NCBI RefSeq assembly: GCF_037975245.1
Contig: NC_092579.1
Coordinates: 9,105,001 to 9,169,000, forward strand
Reading direction: 5' to 3'
Origin: Apostichopus japonicus
Lineage: Eukaryota; Echinodermata; Holothuroidea; Aspidochirotida; Stichopodidae
Length of the DNA: 64,000 nt
Shown here: positions 40,201-52,300 of the stretch, in pieces
Layout: each line of letters starts with the position of its first letter
Position numbering within the stretch: the stretch's first letter is position 1
Position numbers and translations under genes: made by a program
The notes under the pieces: generated by a model
Database searches by the model: none
What the model was told of the DNA's origin: nothing
What the model saw: only the letters and a program-made list of their open reading frames with translations

Positions 40201-41748
40201 ACTTTAAAAGGAAAACAAATCTTAATGACGTATGTTTAAAAAGGTAATTCAGCTTAAATACTGATCATGGGTAATTATGCCAAATTTCGATTCAATTGAG
40301 CCACTGTGTCTCCCTGAAGATATTTATATTAATTTCCATTATGTTTCGCAATATTACGTTCAGTCGTTTCCAAATTCGTTGATTGCAGAAAAATCATAAC
40401 TCCATCCAACTAAAATAAAACTATTCAATGGTCGCTGCGAAGGACAAATTGCATATCATCTAAGTGATCTTATTGCAGAACTTGCGTTTAATTGCTCCTT
40501 TAATGATCTTTAAATGAAACCAAAGACTGTGATAGATTTATATCAGGCAGTTTCCTGATTATCAAGTGCCACATTATACGGTTTTCACTCAAGGAATATA
40601 CTGAGTTAGCAATTGCCATTTTGCTAAGATACTTCAGTCTACATGCGTAGCATTTATGCTATTTTGAAGACCAAACAGGGCAAAACACTGCACAAGTTGC
40701 ATTGAGAAGCTCCATATCAACGCGATTTTGTCATGGAAAATCTTCATATTAAATGCAATATGTTTCTTTAATATTTCTAGTTAATTTTTTTGGATTGAAT
40801 CGTTAAGAGTACTTTTCCAAATGATAAAATGTTCATCAGATGCATACTTACCTTCCTGAATTGGCGGCTCCCAGGATATTTGATAGTCAAGTCTCCAGTT
40901 TCCATTAGCTAACCTCGATATTGCGTGGTTAATTTCAAAAGTACTCTGCTCTATTGGGTCTGTTAGTGATACAAAGGAGATAATTTGTACTAAAGTTTTA
41001 ATTTGATTATTATTCCACATTATTGAAATTATGCCCAAAAATAATCTAGACATAATGGTAATACAAAAGAAAAAAGGTATATACCACATGGGAATAGTTT
41101 GATAGCAGACCCTTGTTATCCAATCATTCTACAAGTTTTAGAAAGAGTTTAAAAGGAAGTCCCAAATTGTAGGCTTCTTATGCTTGTTTCTCTTTATTCA
41201 GTTAATTAGACGAGATGGATTGCGCCTTTAATAAAAAATGATATACGAATGTTTTTGTTTCTTCTAAATTAAAATTAGTACTTTGAAGAATAGCACACCT
41301 ATTATATGATGAGATGTCATCTGATATCAATCAGAGTTCATATCCCTGCATCAACATTAATCAGTCGTTCCTACTAGGAGATTTCAGGCGGAAATAATGC
41401 CGAAATACAACGGTAGTGTGATGTGTTTTCATTATTGCATCGTAAATTATTGCACAATATGCTTATCTTAATCTATATGTTATATTAAAATGCAAAAAAG
41501 GAAAAACTATAAGAATTACACCACTATGACAGTTTTAACTTTTGATGAGTAAAATTTCTTTTGTTTTATTCATACGATGCCTATTTCTTTTGTTTTATTC
41601 ATACGATGCCTGTATAACAATTAACGATACATCAAACTCGACTCTTACCTGCTTCTGTACAATTGTATTCTAATATATTTGGCACAAAGGCATCGACGGA
41701 TTTGAATAAAAGAATGGACACCGGTATAATTAGCTTCAACACCTTCAT
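28274..41748 (-). CDS. Gene B: FN3-type receptor tyrosine kinase, paralog of gene A, 17 coding exons
   Basis: Exons in transcript order: 41748-41649, 40959-40852, 39925-39801, 39255-39202, 38587-38512, 37983-37939, 37252-37053, 35894-35829, 34885-34798, 34563-34357, 33786-33616, 33033-32852, 32074-31991, 30615-30401, 29810-29673, 29313-29175, 28453-28274. They sum to 2178 bp (725 aa plus stop). The ATG at 41748 opens a signal peptide ([15 protein letters not shown]). Two FN3-like units follow, then a membrane segment in exon 10 ending in KRRRRR. The kinase has [23 protein letters not shown] and [10 protein letters not shown]. The tail keeps LAPILDED and VDFDELQ. Exons 4-8, 11-15 have exactly the same length as in gene A, which fixes most splice sites. 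The exon-10 acceptor is the weakest call: the better-looking upstream acceptor at 34601 runs into a stop, so the one leaving exon start 34563 was chosen by phase. Family placement is as for gene A. Confidence 0.85.
29950..30275. repeat. 81-bp tandem repeat, four copies, in gene B intron 14
   Basis: Units start near 29961, 30042, 30123 and 30204. Each contains GTTTCATGTGTTACAAT and AAAACGCGTACCA-TTGTTCT. The period of 81 bp is a multiple of three, so a 113-codon open frame runs through; it lies in an intron and has no other support. Confidence 0.92.
30953..31195 (+). ncRNA. U2-snRNA-headed element (retroposed U2 5' end, SINE-like)
   Basis: Bases 30953-30998 match the 5' end of U2 snRNA almost exactly: ATCGCTTCTCGGCC, TTTTTGGCTAAGATC (one extra T against the usual U2) and GTGTAGTATCTGTTC, with the branch-point pairing segment GTAGTA kept. 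The match stops there. The Sm site and 3' stem-loops of U2 are absent, replaced by unrelated sequence (GATGGGAATGGCGATACACA ...). It therefore cannot be a working U2 gene. A U2 5' piece joined to another body is what snRNA-derived SINEs look like. It lies antisense in intron 13 of gene B. The 3' border is uncertain. Confidence 0.75.
31325..31571 (-). mobile_element. tRNA-derived SINE in gene B intron 13
   Basis: On the minus strand 31567-31501 is tRNA-like: A box TGGTCAAGTGGTTAAGG, anticodon-loop-like CTTGCAA and B box AGATTCGATTCC. The downstream body contains GTGTCCTTCGAAAAGGCACT, ATTGCCTC and CACCCAGGTGTATAAATG, a style seen in conserved SINE bodies of aquatic animals. The D-loop and acceptor stems do not pair as a functional tRNA would. 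No tail or target duplication was identified. Confidence 0.7.
31683..31925. mobile_element. Foldback (inverted-repeat) element in gene B intron
   Basis: The left arm at about 31701-31762 (ATAAATCGGTAGCATGTGCT, ATTACAGTAAGAAC, GATATGTGTAATCC) is inverted at about 31787-31842. A further 80 bp to the right is shared with the copy at 24357-24495. A fragment (AGATTTGTCATTACAATCCAG) recurs at 32153-32174. This is a dispersed, probably non-autonomous element. Confidence 0.75.
36455..36730 (+). repeat. 137-bp tandem pair with hammerhead-like cores in gene B intron 7
   Basis: Two units share CTGT/CTATCTGCCCATCTGTCTCT, AGTTGGCCTA, then CTGAAGAAGATCCTGCTAGG ATCGACACGTGAGGCC. Cores are at 36538-36566 and 36675-36703. 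In each, GATCC and GGATC can pair around TGCTA. The CTGANGA box matches the hammerhead core, while GACA replaces the expected GAAA. Confidence 0.7.
38012..38384. repeat. 183-bp tandem duplication, two copies, in gene B intron 5
   Basis: Copies start at about 38018 and 38201, each with GCGCTCCGTATGGGGATACT and TAACATCCCAGACGACATT. They are nearly identical, so the duplication is recent. The minus-strand open frame through it is repeat-driven. Confidence 0.93.
39643..39716. repeat. Short tandem repeat TCAATTATTTG
   Basis: Six or so 11-13 bp copies of TTATTTGTCAA in the intron between exons 3 and 4 of gene B, ending about 85 bp from the exon-3 donor. Confidence 0.85.
41549..41609. repeat. Direct duplication of about 29 bp near gene B exon 1
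   Basis: TTTCTTTTGTTTTATTCATA CGATGCC occurs twice in a row, about 40 bp downstream of the exon-1 donor. Confidence 0.85.
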
Positions 41749-41990
41749 GATATTAACTGATGTCAACGAGTAGTACCTGCTGAAGAAGCAAATATTAATT
41801 AACATACTCTCTCTATACTCACAATTAAGTGATCATGGTTATGTAAATATTACGAACGACACATGGGTATGTGTACATACTATAGCACTGTGGCACTCTT
41901 AGATGTAATAAAGACTTCCTGCTTGAACTCATATCCTATAACGTAGTGTCGTGTACTCGAACTCGGGGTTATCCTGAATTTGTACTCATC

Positions 41991-42608
41991 TTTAAAGCAG
42001 CATTTTGCGTCCTTTTCTGTTGGTTTTCTCAACATCACTGATTCCACGATGCCATAACGACATACAAAACTAGCTTATCTATTCAAATCTTACTTCAAAT
42101 GGTGGAATAAAAGTCGAAAAATTTACAACTTTCAACTTAGTGTTTCTCGAAGATATTTTCCTTTGGGATCCAAATAAACCTTGCCCATGATATGAATACT
42201 TAAAAGCTACGAACGTCATTGGCCAATACGTAATACAACACCATGCTTGATTTGTGTAGATTGTCTATGGCAGCTGTACCAGTTAGCTGATAGAGTCCAG
42301 CTCGCTGGACGTTTGAATCTATTTTTAGCAAAGGCTCATAACTAAACTTGCATCTTTGATTGCTTAAATTCAAACTGGTGGGTTGGGGGAACTGTATGCG
42401 GTTAATATTAAATGTGTAAATTGTCGGACGACACTTTTCTCATTATCTGCAAATGTCCTGAATTACTCGACAATTAACGCTTTTCGCAGGGAAAAAACTT
42501 GGCTAATATCTTAGTTTGCTGTTTTGTGATTGATATTTGTAAAAAAAAACTCGGTGGACTTGTCAAACAAGTGGAAAACGGCGACAAAACGCAAAATGCT
42601 GCTTTAAA
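41991..42608. mobile_element. Putative non-autonomous DNA transposon upstream of gene B
   Basis: The 20-bp sequence TTTAAAGCAGCATTTTGCGT at 41991-42010 occurs inverted at 42589-42608, bounding 618 bp with no transposase frame. It starts about 240 bp upstream of the gene B start codon, so it could contribute promoter sequence. No target duplication is obvious. Confidence 0.55.
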
Positions 42609-42749
42609 TCAAGTTAAGATACTTGACAGCGATAGCAGGTGCTCGTGCTTAGAATATACTTTACTCGCATACGAAGTAGAATTCTATACCTGACTGTAAT
42701 TGTACTCATGCTGCAGCTGGTAGTCTATAGTATTAAATTACAGGTTCCC

Positions 42750-45700
42750 TATGTTTTTACTCTGAAAAGGTTGGACTAATATTTTACCCAACATTACGAA
42801 CGTCAGTATCCAAACAACGTTGAATAATGTGTTGCCCCAATACAAATAAAATATAGATCAATGTATCACATTTTGTGACATTAATTGGGTTAGACTGAAC
42901 CTCTTACTTCCACAGATACTACAATTGCATTACTCCATTATAGTAAAACATTGCCTCGCATGTTTCTAATATGGTACGAATTTGTCATATAGGCATATGG
43001 TGGTGACTGTCACTAAACTCTGCAAATATCAAGAAACTGCTTAATTTTTAATGGCTATAATCTTTACAATTTTGGATTAAACATTTACATCGAGGTTATC
43101 CCTGGGTTATCGATTGCTTATCAATGCAGCTTTTAGGAAAGTTCCTGACCTAAACACATTTAAGCTTCAATATTTGAAACCTGCAATTATACTTGGAACT
43201 TCACTAGTCTTGACTTTGATATTTCAATGTATTTCGTTTTTTTTTTCTTCTGGTCAATGTGTGCCACGTAGGCTGAGTCACACGAGCTTAACCTTAGCCC
43301 TAACGTTATATTATAACTTGGGCGTGTTACACCATTGGTATATGACCTTCAGTTATACGCCAGTCCTGGTTCAAACGTATTTTCCCCCTTATAAATTGTC
43401 ACTTTTTAAAGACCGACAAGTGTCTAGAGCCGGGGTGGGAAACCTACGGCCCGCGGGCCATATGCGGACCGCCAGTGATTTTTTGGTCTAAAGTCAATTC
43501 TAGTTAGATTAGTTTGATTGTTATGCAAATCAGGCCTGAGTTTTGCGGGTTGATTTCATTCTGATCAAAATTTCTTTGGAATAAAAATCAGATTAGTCCA
43601 GAAAAATTCAGGTTTTTCTAGCGGCTAGAGAATTCAAAATTTATTATACTATTGAGTAAGATTTTCTTCTAGTATCATATCTCTATAGATTCATCATATG
43701 AAAAAGTTTCAACTAAAGTAAATCATTTCAATATATCGCAGCTGTTTTCAATGAACACAAGAGTATTGGTCTATGCTATAATAACTGTTATTGACATCCT
43801 GTTCGTGCAAACATATTCGACACGGTGCTGTTTACCCAGTCAACTCCCCCTCTCAGTTGCATATAATGGTATTCTAAAACTAGCCAATGCATGCAGTCAG
43901 TGACGCGTAAAGTTAAACTAGTAACTACTGAATCTCACTGATGATTTCTGTTTGGTGTTCGTTTTCCATGCTTCAGTTACAAATACAGGAAAACCTGTTC
44001 ATGGCCATAGGAAGTTGTGGCCGATATTAATTGTCAAATACGTGACCTTTACGTGGAACTCATTTAGCCAAAAATATATGTCATTAAGAAGCTACATAAC
44101 GAGATATGGTCGGTGAGAGTACTCACCTTTAAACAATGGAAATATAATTATAACTGTAACGTGTTTCAAATCAATTTGCCAGTTGCCTCGGTCTTGGAAG
44201 CTTTAGTAATATTTCTTCGATATTCATTGTGGTGAAATTTTACAAGGAAATTTCATTCTTTGATGTAAAGCGCATGGATGACTTTACGAATGTTAAATGT
44301 TAAAAAACGAATGTTAAATCTTTTAGAAAGTATATATATAAAAAGAAAATCAAACAAAAATATTTAAACAAACCACAGAAATACATATGAAGATGTTAAC
44401 TGACTTTCACATAGTCTATATCAGAGTCATTAACTTTATTTGTAATTTCCCGCTAGAATTTGGTTTCATCTTAGAGAAATTTGATAGCAACACAAACTTA
44501 ATGGCTATTGCAGAAGGCTTCACCTTTTTCGTTATATCGGAAACACAAGATATAGGCTTATTAACCGCATGTATAGGTTATAACCCGACATAGTTTGGGT
44601 CAAATCTAGTGACCCAATTGTGGCGTTACTGCAGCAGATCCTATTAAATATACCATTAAGTAAGTTACCTCATGACTGGAATTTGAATGATAAATGTAAA
44701 ATATGAACCAAGTACATATGACTCCGGCGACTGTGAAGACATATTATCAGTTTTATTCCTCTAACACTGACAATTCTGTATACTGGCACTACAAGATCAT
44801 GAGGAGACTTTATTAATGTCTAATGATTATGATAGTTTTGTGACGTCACATACTTCAAAAGAGAGGGGGTCATGTCAAGAGTCAGAGATCCGATATTTTA
44901 AACAAAGATGCAAGTGGTTCATTTAACGTATAGATTAAGAATATTATTCAGTACAGTAGTATTATTTACTGATATAGTACTTGATACTTCAATGCGCAAA
45001 TGTTAACTAGTTCTTGTAGACATCACTTGGTTGATAAATAACTTGCCAATCAATGACATGAATCTCTACAGAGAGACATGCAACTTTGCAGCTGGAATGA
45101 AAATTGCATAACCTAAACCTTTAACATCATTGTCATTCAAGATCATTTCTGCATAGGTTTCTTATAAACCATGAAATTCCTAAACGAGCACGTCACATCT
45201 ATAACGAGTGTAAAGTTAAGCAGAACAGCGCAAAACTGCTGAATCTATGTAGATATTGATAATCACTATACAATGTTGGCATATAGTTATCAAAAGAGCA
45301 GACTATGGCAAAAATATTTGTATCTCTCATCTATCTTAGTCTGTTAGTGGACAATCATGGTTGTTTAGGTTGCAAATGAATCTTGCATTATAGTCACTAT
45401 GCCGCTTCAATTAAGTGCAACGGTAAAGCAAAAGGTACCATTACACGAACACTACAAAACATATTGTCACAGAACCAAACAACTTTGGATTATTTGACAT
45501 TTGTACACCAACATATCAGCCATATGTTTTAATATTTAGTCATAAACTACAAAAAAATAATTTACATTACCTCAAATATATCCAGTACGTGCGGCCTTAC
45601 TTTCTTTTCAGTTAGCCTCGATTACCAACTAACGGGTGAAGGTTATTCTGCAATCATTGTTGTTGCCTGTATATACGACCAGCGATATGGAGGGCTCCGG

Positions 45701-46000
45701 TACGATCAGACAATTCTCACTCAGTTTCTTCGTGATTGCGCCGAATAAATTAATATCGAAGTTCAGTGGTGCGTTAAAAGGGATTTTTTATAAGTGACAA
45801 ACTGTTGAAATCAAACAACCTTTGTGCTCGTATTCTAAGCTCCGTCGTGAATATAGGATAGCCGAATACAGAGCGATTAGTTACGGTACTATGGTATAAA
45901 GAAAAACACCCACATAGTCCCGTCTCACTGAACCAAATAAGTGTCAAGTTCAGGTGATATTTTTGTTAGAGCTATCCAGTGTGTTTCCATCGGTTCGATT
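42750..46000. other. Intergenic, no gene seen
   Basis: AT-rich interval between gene B's start and the end of gene C. Apart from the hAT-like end at 43428-43475 I see no coding, RNA or repeat signal. The open frame at 43114-43491 runs into that transposon end and has no recognisable domain. Confidence 0.5.
43428..43475 (+). mobile_element. hAT-like transposon end
   Basis: GGGGTGGGAAACCTACGGCC CGCGGGCCATATGCGG resembles the CAGGGGTGGGCAACCT termini with GGCCCGCGGGCC palindrome found in hAT-type repeats. The opposite end was not found, so this is a fragment at most. Confidence 0.45.
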
Positions 46001-46022
46001 GAACCAGCCGAGATATGGCGTA

Positions 46023-46351
46023 TGGCGGGCCATCAGTCTCAAATCATGGAGGATCGACTTATACCGATTTAAATCGACATATACCAGTTTCCTTCTACAT
46101 ATCGTCGATTTAAATCGACATATACCAGTTTAAATCGATGATAAGTAAAATAAATCGATGATATGTCGAATGAAACTGGTATATGTCGATTTAAATCGAT
46201 GATATGTAAAATGAAACTGGTATATGTCGATTTAAATCGGTAGAAGTCAATTTCAGCTGCTGGAAACTGATATAAATCGAAGGAAACTGGTATATGTTGA
46301 TTTAAATCGGTATAAGTCGATCTCCCATGATTTGAGACTGATGGCCCGCCA
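46023..46351. mobile_element. 329-bp MITE with about 75-bp terminal inverted repeats and TA flanks
   Basis: Both ends carry TGGCGGGCCATCAGTCTCAA ATCATGG ... pointing inwards and matching for about 75 bp with few mismatches, flanked by TA on each side (46021-46022 and 46352-46353). The interior repeats a palindromic unit (ATTTAAATCGACATATACCA GTTT and complements). TA target sites fit a Tc1/mariner-type transposase acting in trans. It is intergenic. Confidence 0.85.
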
Positions 46352-46796
46352 TACCGAGAAGCCAGTCGAGAAGCCAGCTATTGTGCTGTGATGGGGTAAA
46401 ACCAAATTTGTATCCCCATTTTAAGATTCAGAGCAAGTTGAAATGAACGCTTGTATCGACAAGATTTTTCATGACGCGTTTGGGCATCTGTCGACTCGTT
46501 CATGACACTTCCCCAATGCAAATGGGAGAGCAGAATCCTTCATTTCACATTAATCGAAGTTAACGGGGTTTTGTTTTCAGTCAACGTCAAACGTCGAACA
46601 AATACGCGATTCTTTCCCAATAACGCAAAATATTTAAACAACGAGGATTAAAATGTGAAGATCTTCATAATTATGTGTCGTAATTCTGTGTTATAATTGT
46701 GTGTATGAGTTATTTCTTGGAACCTCACTGAATCTTAGGAAAATTCACCGTTTCCGTAATTGACTTTTTTTCAGAATATTACAGTGTCGAAATCAG

Positions 46797-47200
46797 TGAG
46801 TAAGTGTAAGTGAGTAAGTATGATTGCATATAAAGAGCTTTATCATTCTCAAACAATACGATACAAATGCGATGTGACCTTAAAGAAACAAACACCTTGT
46901 ATGTATTACTGACAACAATACAAATTAATAAAAAAGTGTAAGTGAGTAAGTATGATTGTATATAACGAGCTTTATCATTCTCAAACAACACGATACAAAT
47001 GCGATATGACCTTAAAGAAACAGACACATTGTATGCGTTACTGACAACAGTACAAATTAATAAAAAAGTGTAAGTGAGTAAGTATGATTGTATATAACGA
47101 GCTTTATCATTCTCAAACAACACGATACAAATGCGATGTGACCTTAAAGAAACAAACACCTTGTATGCATTACTGACAACAGTACAAATTAATAAATGAA
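46797..47200. repeat. 132-bp tandem repeat, three copies
   Basis: Units begin near 46804, 46936 and 47068 with GTGTAAGTGAGTAAGTATGA and contain ACGATACAAATGCGAT and TACAAATTAATAAA. The period is a multiple of three, which produces a 126-codon minus-strand frame of no other merit. Confidence 0.93.
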
Positions 47201-47568
47201 ACGAACGAGTCTAATGTAAATTGTTTAACATTTATTCAAACCCTTTCCGGATATTTAATGACTTGATAACTTTTCCACAACAGCCAGCTTCCTTTTCTAT
47301 TCCACTGACCGAAACTATAATGTTATATATATTCCCTGCAAAACTCCAATACCGTAACCTGTTGAATATAATCTAAATTACCATGTAAAAATTAGTCCAT
47401 TCAAACAGCTATTCTGTTTGAATGCAAATATATCAATTACATAAAAATTAAAAAACCCATACAAAAATGTATAGCACGTAATGAATAATTAACTAAGTAA
47501 CGGTATCACATTAAACTGACTGGGACATTTTAGACAACAGAAAATAGCAAAGAAATGTATGGCTAGAA

Positions 47569-47630
47569 CGGGATGCATACCATCGAACTCTGAATTACAA
47601 GTCTAGTACTCTACCAACTGATTTAGGGCC
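47569..47630 (-). pseudogene. tRNA-like sequence (degenerate, threonine-type anticodon)
   Basis: On the minus strand it reads AAATCAGTTGGTAGAGTACT (A-box region), CTTGTAA loop (anticodon TGT) and AGTTCGATGG (B-box region). The acceptor stem does not close well and several invariant positions differ, so this is a tRNA pseudogene or the head of a tRNA-derived SINE. Confidence 0.5.
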
Positions 47631-47774
47631 ACTATAGCCAACTCGAGTTTTACGAAATCTCTCAAACCAAGTTAATCCGCCTTGCTCATTAGCACCTGTC
47701 CATTGTACGCAAGTACAATATCACCCATTAAGCTGCGAGCGCTCGCGAAGGTTCGACCGTCTTAATACAGATAG

Positions 47775-47845
47775 GCGTACGGGGCGTTGGGGGAGGGGAG
47801 GGGGGTAGGGAGGGAGTGGGAGAGGGGAGGAGAGGGAAGGGGAGG
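47775..47845. repeat. G-rich purine tract
   Basis: About 70 bp of almost only G and A (GGGGAGGGGAGGGGGGTAGG ...). Runs of four or more G make G-quadruplex formation possible on the + strand. Confidence 0.7.
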
Positions 47846-49375
47846 GGACGAGTTGCAAAGGGGCAGAAATGTTCCTTATTCTTCCCCTAATCGATCCCAA
47901 TTATTGCCTGACTTGTCAACGACTCTTGCCTGAATATTCGACATAAAACTGAAAACGTTGCGAGACAACAAAAAAATCAGTCTTTCTTATATTCCAAAAT
48001 TTCAGGAGACTTAGAACTCGGCAAAAAGTTTTTAAAAATTCGGGCAGCCTCAGGACATTTACCTTTGCAATGTAAACTTTTCTTCCAAAAGCATAGTTAA
48101 AAGGCCCTCCAGACTGTCAATGTTATAATGTACTTGGCCATATTCTCCTTCGTATAGGTACAAAAAATCCATCTCCATTAACATTAATGACAGCAGCCAC
48201 ACAACGGTGGGCCTATTAGTAATTTGAAGAAACATATATTACGGAAAGTCTAATTCCCGAATGTGAAACACCCTTATAAAAACAGAGGCGTACTTAGCAG
48301 GGGCGGGGGATCTGCCCCATGTGCAAGAAGTGGGGCCATGCCACAGACCAAAACGAGAAAAAGAGATATAAGTAATAGAAATAAGAAGGAGAATTCCTAA
48401 ACATATAAACAGCCCAAAGCTGTGCCAAAGATAACACCATTTTACATCCAAGACCTTAAATAAACACAAATTTCTCAAAGGGGACGTGAATACCTCTCAC
48501 CTTTGACCCCTCATCCAGGAGGATATACACTACACGAGGCGGCAAACAAAGGATCCGCCCGGGTGCGAAATATTGTTCGGTACACCACTGCTTACAAATG
48601 ACAATATCAATAAAATCATACTCGCAACCAGCGTCAGCATGCATGTTTCATGCCGCTTGTGCAGTACGTTTTAAAATTCGGGCAAAGTTTCAAATTGGGC
48701 AATTAAGACTTGTAGTTAATGCAACCGTCAATTTACTCTCGGTGATTTTTTAAGGAGCGTAACTTCACATGAACCAGTATGTAAGTTAGAGTTATATTGC
48801 AGCTGTGTGTGTTGCCAACTTTGACGTCTTACATTCCATCAATACAGATTACAGAAGTATTAATACAGAAGTATAACTGTGAGTAAGACTAACGGAAACT
48901 TATTTTACCACGAAAAAAAAGATGATTGCAACACTTCGCTGCGTCAATGCATTAGTTTTGGGATTCGGGCGTTTACTATTATTATACTAAACTATACTTA
49001 AAAACTGAATTTGTTTCATTCTGACCAGCCCCTATTCGCAAGCACATAATTGATCAGCTCTCTATTTAATTAATAGCTCTAGGTTATTAATACCTTTTTT
49101 CCTTATTAGCAAAACATTATCCTTGTAATTAATCCTGTCCAGAACATGATGTGGCTCATAAATACATGCAAATGGGAAAGCATGATAAAATTTATTACGT
49201 AGTTTACGTTCTTTCTGGATATTGACAATTTATTTAATACTTCGATCGATATATGTATTAAGTATAATTACACTGTAAAAACATGAACGAGATAAACATG
49301 ATAATAATAATATCTGAGTATAAACAAAATCAATATAATAGAGGCACGGAAAGTCTCGCCTCTCTTTCTCTGTAA

Positions 49376-52300
49376 TCACTCGCCAGTTTTCGGGTCACAA
49401 GTGTGACTACTGCAACGCTGGGTGCAGCCTGCTCCGTAGGTACCTGGTGAGCATTCTGTGAAAGAAAAAAAACAGGTTGTTAAAAAATTTACATCCCATT
49501 ATGAATTATCTAAATTGCAAATAACACCATTTTATGCAATGAAAGGAAGAAGTCTTTACCTATTAATATGTCTACTGTCGCGCACGCCGCCTTTCTTTAT
49601 AACAAACGTATTGTAACGTTCAGCTGGATTTATTTTTGTTGTTAAAGTACCAGACGCAAGATATCGTTAATCAAGAGGTTGATGGATATATAACGTAACC
49701 ATCGTGCTAGTAAGACAGAGCTTATAAGCTTGAAAACCATTTCCTTTCTCCTATATCCTTTTCTTTTCATAATTCCAAGGTCACATGTAAACAGAGTTGA
49801 GACTAAAGCCCCTGCCATCATAAGGCCATAAAACTATAGCTTTACTTTGTTAGATTCAGCATTTGCAAACACCATCTCCATGTCAACAAATAATCATTGT
49901 AATCAATTCAGAAACGCATACACTCAAAACGAGCTCGGAAATCTCATGTTAACACTTGATCAAATCTTCAACCTGGAGTGTGGAGACCCTTAAGCCTGTG
50001 ATATCTCCTAAACACGCCAGCCTGTTAAAATATTTGATTATTCATAAGCACCCAATCATTAATTATAGCAGCACTTGACAGTCTTGGCCGTAGTTTACGT
50101 AAATATCATATTTTTGTAAGTAGATGTAAAGCCTGATGGTGTAACGTAGCAAGTGATCACTGTAATATCGTTCGTCAGCACGCATATATACTGAACATTA
50201 AAACATGTAGTTTCAAAAGGAATTCTTTATTTGCCGTAAATCTGTTTCATGAATATATTACTTGACATAACTTGTCTTTTTAACAATTACAATGACTACA
50301 TAATGATGTGATTTCATTGTATTGTATTAAATATGCGAACATAAAAGGCCTGCAAGCAGCCATTTCACATAATTCACAGCTTCCAAGCGATATTTGCAAA
50401 TATCAATGTATTAACAAGCCCAAGGACAATGGATGTCTCAATGGGGTGTAAGGACATGCAGACTAACTAGTTAAATATAACAAGTTTGAATCGGGAAAAA
50501 CGAACATTAATAATAATAAGGATTAAACTTTGTAATGCGAACTCTCAGTGTATATACTGCTATAGGGCCATTTTAGGGATCATCGTCGGATAATTTTTAA
50601 TAAAGCAAAGCCCAACTAACGGACAGCAGTCCCAGCACGACGTTGCTAATTAAACTCACCATCTTTACAATCCATGCCTCGATATCCGGGCCCACAGATA
50701 CATCCAAACTTTCCAGCTAGACAAAAGAGGAAGCCGCGGCAGTTGCGTGCACCAAAGTCAGTCGAACATCTAGAAACCTCGTATGCTGTTTAAATGTTAG
50801 AAAAAAAAATCTCCAATTCTCTAGGTTTGTTCGTTTCCTTATTTTAGTTTTATGTCATTGCGGTGTAAGTAGAACATGTTTTAACAAAGCAACGCCATCT
50901 ATTGAATCACTATATATGCTAAAATGTCAAATAACTGAACGATTTTAATGCAGCTCACACTATTAAAGTTATGTCTGTTTCATGTAAGTTCCTTCTAGAT
51001 AATGTTTATGAACATCAGGACTCTCGGTAGGAGAGCAACGTGTTACTTTAGTGCTTATAAGATCCTAATGTAATAACTACTAGAAATAATTGAATATTAT
51101 CACACAGGACAGAAGACGGATTACGACAAAAAAGTTTAATATATACATGATGTAATGGACCATAAAAAAGTATGTAGTCGCCGCTGCCTAACAAACGCCC
51201 CACCCCTCCTCTGGATCCGACGCCTACTCCTCTGGATCCGCGCTTTGAGGTAATGCCACTAAATTACCTCTGTCTTCTAATCCCTTTAAGCAATATCAAC
51301 GAAGAGAAACAGGTGTGTACAATACAGAATACTTAGAATGTTTGTTAATTTATAGCTTTCGTTATGATAATACATGACTGCATTATTTTTAAACGTTATA
51401 CTAACGTTCTTCACACGTGTTGCCAGTGAATCCAGGTGGACATACACACTCTCCGGTCGCTTCTTCGCACATGCCGCCATTTTGACAAGTAGGACAGACC
51501 TGATCGCAATCGGTAGTACCGTATCGGTTAGTCGGACAAGCTGATAAAAGAAATGGCATCGGTTACTATTTCAAGGACGAAAGCACAGATGTGCCCTTGT
51601 TCCGGTTAGAGCATTCAAACGTTAAAACATTCACACTATGAAACATATTTATCATCATTTACATTTATTCGGTTACTTTCATTATACGCCCTTGATATTA
51701 CTAAGAAAAGTATTTTGGTAACAAAAAATCTTCACTTGTGATTTTGTTGCAGGTTTTTGAGGCCCTTTCATTTGTTGAACTGCAGGCCTAATTATCAATT
51801 TATTTATGAATTACAGCAAGAAAGTATATACTATTAAAAAAAAATATATATTTTGGTTCATCTTACTTTTCAACAGAATTGCACACTTATCCACATATAC
51901 GGTGGATGCGCCGACACGTACTGGAGACAGAACGTTAACGGACACCGGGTTAAGTGTTTTATTACTATTTTTTTTATTTTTTCGCAGCTGTGAAAGTTAG
52001 AGAATTTGAAAACGATACTATTACCTCGCACATAAAGTTGAATAAATGTTTGCAATCCTCGTACTCGGCGACCTCTCTGGACTACTTCATAAAGTCCTTC
52101 GTCTTTCACTTCCACTTCCGCTAACATTACACGTGTCATACCATTCCACCGTGCCATCTTCCGTCCGTTTATCAACCACCTGATTCGCCTAGCCGTACCC
52201 GCTGTTCTGGTTACACTTAGTTTTACGTTGTCACCAAGGCTAGCCGTTCGTGTTACACGTTCATCAGTGGGTATAAGACCTTGTGTTTTGGGTGGGATAC

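Noticed and set aside
43114-43491. 125-codon frame as a possible small gene
   Set aside because: No domain or homology seen, and it runs into a hAT-like transposon end.
46779-47159. 126-codon minus frame with hydrophobic stretches, considered as the missing membrane exon of gene C
   Set aside because: It is the 132-bp tandem repeat read through; there is no splice linkage to gene C in the required phase.
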